Positions 61,170 to 64,000 of a stretch of 64,000 bases of DNA are shown here, piece after piece. How positions within the stretch are numbered: the stretch's first letter is position 1; every line of letters begins with the position of its first letter. The notes beneath the pieces are model-generated. The model did no database searches, was not told the origin of the DNA, and saw only the letters and a list, made by a program, of their open reading frames with translations. The DNA is from Planctomycetota bacterium (GTDB taxonomy: Bacteria; Planctomycetota; Phycisphaerae; Tepidisphaerales; Tepidisphaeraceae). The translations under genes and the position numbers were made by a program. Location: the NCBI GenBank assembly GCA_023417885.1, contig JAEZED010000217.1, positions 21,004 to 85,003 on the forward strand, in the 5' to 3' direction.

Positions 61170-63242
61170 TCAGCGCTGCCGGCGGCGGCACGCGTAGCAT
61201 GCTGGCCGGTGGCTCCCGCGCTTGTGAACGTACCGGCAGACGAACTCCGCCAGCAGGACCCTCAGGCTCGGCAACGCATCCGGCTTCAGGTCGAGGTGGC
61301 TGGTTCCCGCATCCTGTTGTGTCTGCCAACCAGTTGATGACCGCGAACTGGTTGACGGACACAACGCCGCAGCGGCCTCAGAACCCTGTTTGCGGCCCCT
61401 TTGCCGGCTCTTGGTGGTCTTCGATCCGCGCAGCAGCGTCCATGTCGGCAGGCCGATCTTCAGGACCACCTCCTTCGTCTCGAGGTCAACCGTCGCCTCC
61501 TCCACCAGCGCGTTCACGAGGTCGATGAGGCCCTGACCTTGCGTTAGATCGAGCAGGCGCTGGCGGTCGGTGGCGATCACTGCCATCGCCTCCTCCACCA
61601 CCTGATCCACCGGCCGCACATCCGCCGCGCGCTCCTGCCGCGCCGTCGCCAGCGCCGCCTCCACCGCATTGCGCCGCGCTCCAAGGCGCTCCAGTTCTCC
61701 CGTCGCATCGGCAAGCGCAGCGCCCGAGAGCGACCGCACGATCATCGTGATCTGCGCCTTGAGTTCCTCGCGCTCCGCTTCAAGCTCCGCCACGTCCGGC
61801 CGGTCGATGTCCGCCGCCTCGCGCTGCACGATCACGTGTCGCTTCAGCCGCTCGCGCACGTCCGGCGCGTTCCCCAGCACCTCCGCCAGCACCCGCGCCA
61901 ACTCCTCGTGCAGCGGCTTGGCCGGGATCATCCTGTTGTAGATGCTCCCCTTGAGTTCCTCGCGGCTCCTCGGATGCCGGTAGTACGCGATCGTTCGGTC
62001 TTGCGGGCCGCTGAGGGTACCGCTGAGCTTCGCCCCATCCTGCAGCGCATGCAGCTTGTCCGTCAGCAGGAAGGTGCTGGCTGGCCGGGGCCGGGGCTTC
62101 TTCTGACATGGCGGCCGCGCCGGATCGGCCCGATCCTGCCAGAGCCGGGCCAGCGCAGGGACGGCCGCGTCGCGGACGTCCTTCGGCAGGAAGTCGTACA
62201 TGTACGGCTGGTCGATCCGCTCCCATTCCTCGGCCGGGCGGAGCCTGGGCGTGAAGGTCTTCTTCAGCACCAGTTCGGTCTCGCTGCGGTCCAGCGCCTT
62301 GAAGCCGTGCTCCCGGTCGCGCTGGAAGAACCGGCCGCTGAAGCTTCGGTTGTTCGTACTCACGCCGGTGTAGCTCTCGTTCTCGTAGATGCTCTCCACC
62401 TGCCGCTGCGTCCACGCCCCACCCTTGGGTGCCGCCACGTTCAGGCGGTTGAGGAACGAGGCGATGCGCACGCCACCCCAGCCCCGCTTGTAGTGCAGGA
62501 AGAAGATCACCCGGACGATCTTCCGATGGCGGCGGTCGCCGGGGACGAGCAGCGAGTATTCGTTCCGCTGCTTCTTGAATCGGTTGCGGCTCTTGTGGCC
62601 CACCGTGCCGTAGGCGCCGATGAGCCGGCGGGTCTCCCACTCCCGCTGCTCCTGAAGGCCATTGGGCAGGTTGTGGATCACGAACTTGGGCTTGTTGTCC
62701 GCGCCGCAGTAGAGGCGGTCACAGCCGAAGGGCGTGTGGCCGCTCGTGCGGAACATTCCCTGCTTCTGCGCCCACGTCTGCCCGCCGGCGGAGCGGCGTC
62801 CCTTGTTGACGCTCTCCTCCTTGGCCGCCTCGTACTTCAGCGCCCGCAGCGCCTCCTTGAACGGCCCCGGCAGGCCGTCGTCGCCCGGGAAGTAGACCCT
62901 CAGCCCATGCCGGGTCGCCTCCTGCTCCAGCCACATGCCGTGCTTCGCGCCGCCACGGCTGGCGCGATCCTCCACCATCCACGCGATCACGTCGAAGTCG
63001 TCCTTTGCGCGCTTGCGCCCGAACAGCCGCCCGAGCACCTCGTCGATGCGGGCCGGCGCCGACGCCTTCACGCCATCCAGTATCTCAGCGCCCACGAAGC
63101 GCATCCCCTGCTCATCAAGCTCTTTCTTCATGTAGTCCAGCTGCGCCGCCGTCGATGCCGTGCCCTCCTTGTCGTCGCTTGCCCGAACCACGGCGATGGC
63201 CCGCAGGCCGTCCCATGCAGTCTTAGTCGATTCCATCTGCAT
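61170..63242 (-). CDS. Large serine recombinase (site-specific integrase/resolvase superfamily)
   Basis: A 690-residue recombinase. The resolvase-like catalytic domain starts AIAVVRASDDKEG, with Arg20 and nucleophile Ser22, and includes AWMVEDRASRGG. A recombinase domain with TPFGCDRLYCGADNK and RGWGGVRIASFLNRLNVAAP follows. A coiled-coil region (AELEAEREELKAQITM, residues ~480-600) resembles those controlling integration direction. The last ~80 residues are of odd composition and may be misframed. It starts at ATG 63242 or 63236. Probably mobilises the island or a nested element; integration target not visible. Confidence 0.88.
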   Translation of the reverse strand: MQMESTKTAWDGLRAIAVVRASDDKEGTASTAAQLDYMKKELDEQGMRFVGAEILDGVKASAPARIDEVLGRLFGRKRAKDDFDVIAWMVEDRASRGGAKHGMWLEQEATRHGLRVYFPGDDGLPGPFKEALRALKYEAAKEESVNKGRRSAGGQTWAQKQGMFRTSGHTPFGCDRLYCGADNKPKFVIHNLPNGLQEQREWETRRLIGAYGTVGHKSRNRFKKQRNEYSLLVPGDRRHRKIVRVIFFLHYKRGWGGVRIASFLNRLNVAAPKGGAWTQRQVESIYENESYTGVSTNNRSFSGRFFQRDREHGFKALDRSETELVLKKTFTPRLRPAEEWERIDQPYMYDFLPKDVRDAAVPALARLWQDRADPARPPCQKKPRPRPASTFLLTDKLHALQDGAKLSGTLSGPQDRTIAYYRHPRSREELKGSIYNRMIPAKPLHEELARVLAEVLGNAPDVRERLKRHVIVQREAADIDRPDVAELEAEREELKAQITMIVRSLSGAALADATGELERLGARRNAVEAALATARQERAADVRPVDQVVEEAMAVIATDRQRLLDLTQGQGLIDLVNALVEEATVDLETKEVVLKIGLPTWTLLRGSKTTKSRQRGRKQGSEAAAALCPSTSSRSSTGWQTQQDAGTSHLDLKPDALPSLRVLLAEFVCRYVHKRGSHRPACYACRRRQR

Positions 63243-63441
63243 ACCCCCCTTCCCGGCCCATCGGTTGTTCCCCGCGCTGGTCGAGCTTTCTGACCAGTTC
63301 CGCCAGCAGCGCGTCGATGGACCGCTCGATGTCCGCCTGCTGGTCGGCCCTCCTCCGGCCCCGCGAGAGGATGACGCGTACCTTGCTCTTGCGGGGAAGA
63401 GGGGGAGATTCCTTGTGGGGGTGGGGTGTTTTCTTGTGCAT
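63223..63441 (-). CDS. Small basic protein overlapping the recombinase start
   Basis: A 72-residue basic protein: Lys/His/Pro-rich start KKTPHPHKESPPLPRKSK, then a helical DIERSIDALLAELVRKLDQR. The last 20 bases overlap the recombinase start, so translation is coupled. No family recognised. Candidate recombination accessory or regulator. Confidence 0.5.
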   Translation of the reverse strand: MHKKTPHPHKESPPLPRKSKVRVILSRGRRRADQQADIERSIDALLAELVRKLDQRGEQPMGREGGYADGID

Positions 63442-63479
63442 TGGGTCCGAGGCGGCGGTGCGCCTTCCCGGTAACAGCC

Positions 63480-64000
63480 CTACTTCCAGTCGCTGTAAGG
63501 GCAGCCGGCGGTGAAGATGCGGCGGCGGCAGGCGAGCCAGGCGTCCCATCGGTCCGCCCGCACGAGGGGGATGCCGTTGACGATCACGCGACCACCCCGC
63601 CCGATGGCGTCCATCCGCCGCCACGTCGTGTCACTCACCGGCATGCCGCCGAGATACCGGCCGTGGAACTCGACCCGCTTGTCGGCCGGCAACGGCTGCT
63701 GGAGACTCATGAGGAAGTCATCGATCCTGAAGCCCTTCCCGCCTGGCTTGGCCAATCGACGCCGGCAGACGAGCACGAGACCAATCGTGCTCCGGAACGC
63801 CGCGAGCAGCCCGAAGCGCCGGTAGCGCTCCTCATCCCCCTCGAAGCGCACCATCACCTGCCGGCCATGTAACGCGCACGCGAACGGACGGCGGGAACGA
63901 GCGACGGCATCCGCGCTCGGCTGCTTTCGCGCGCCACGAGTTTTGGACTCGGGCCGTGTTGTCGGTGGCGGTAGCGGCGGTGGTGGTGGTGGTGGTGGTG
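63480..64000 (-). CDS. Hypothetical protein with poly-proline N-terminus, 5' end cut off
   Basis: An open frame runs from the window end into a protein ending at 63480. Visible order: a run of CCA/CCG codons encoding poly-proline (PPPPPLPPPTTRPESKT), a basic linker, then LHGRQVMVRFEGDEERYRRF and DFLMSLQQPLPADKRVEFHG. The (TGG)n-like track at 63976-64000 on the plus strand is therefore coding, not a simple repeat. Restricting the gene to the internal GTG at 63857 would cut the conserved-looking RQVMVRFEGDEE segment. Family unknown; upstream of the small basic protein by 38 bases. Confidence 0.5.
   Translation of the reverse strand, partial: PPPPPPPPLPPPTTRPESKTRGARKQPSADAVARSRRPFACALHGRQVMVRFEGDEERYRRFGLLAAFRSTIGLVLVCRRRLAKPGGKGFRIDDFLMSLQQPLPADKRVEFHGRYLGGMPVSDTTWRRMDAIGRGGRVIVNGIPLVRADRWDAWLACRRRIFTAGCPYSDWK

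Noticed and set aside
63976..64000. Simple TGG microsatellite
   Set aside because: It is in frame with the downstream protein-like sequence and encodes poly-proline.

Overview
The window is GC-rich, densely coded bacterial DNA. It reads like a planctomycete, probably Phycisphaerae-related. Supporting signs are the recurrent TRPATAP-type low-complexity stretches in exported proteins, a system II (ResB/CcsA) cytochrome c maturation pair, a CXXCH-type NrfA, and a nitrate-reduction locus carrying a Rieske protein and a DUF6755-like small membrane protein. The taxonomic call is inference.

Left part (1-34.1 kb), ordinary chromosome. (a) 1-2.4 kb: the start of a GH127-type glycosidase diverging from two sugar ABC permeases. 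(b) 2.4-8.9 kb: a MarR-controlled RND efflux operon (marR, outer-membrane factor, adaptor, pump). The outer-membrane factor and adaptor are joined in one frame, very probably by a 1-base loss in a homopolymer. (c) 9.2-25.6 kb: a respiratory nitrate-to-ammonium supercluster. The plus-strand operon is NDH-2, lipoprotein, ResB, CcsA, NrfH, NrfA. The convergent minus-strand operon is a NarI-like cytochrome b, molybdopterin oxidoreductase, 4Fe-4S protein, Rieske protein, small membrane protein, SLAC1/TehA-like channel, carboxymuconolactone decarboxylase-like protein, MobA and an alginate-export-type porin. Together these could take nitrate in, reduce it to nitrite in the cytoplasm and reduce nitrite to ammonium outside. 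(d) 25.9-34.1 kb: a lipoprotein, a giant AsmA/DUF748-like protein, and DNA polymerase IV.

Right part (34.2-64 kb), a genomic island. It starts at what looks like the 3' half of a tRNA gene (34229-34273) and carries a large serine recombinase at 61.2-63.2 kb. Nearly every gene lies on the minus strand. Three defence-type modules are visible. The first is a tightly overlapping eight-gene operon (34.7-53.3 kb): type III Res-like helicase-nuclease, RecD-like helicase-nuclease, Mod methyltransferase, Zn-ribbon protein, DUF3553-like protein, RelE-UvrD fusion, SNF2 helicase and Hsp70-like ATPase. The second is an HNH endonuclease. The third is a Dam-HerA-NurA operon (55.3-59.5 kb). Between the last two lies a non-coding, hierarchically repeated array (21-bp unit, 104-bp higher-order unit) rich in perfect palindromes.

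The most likely undescribed systems are the eight-gene methylase/multi-helicase/Hsp70 operon and the Dam-HerA-NurA operon with its repeat array. Several apparent single-base frameshifts (about 6.94, 60.08 and 60.39 kb) suggest either gene decay or residual indel errors in the assembly.
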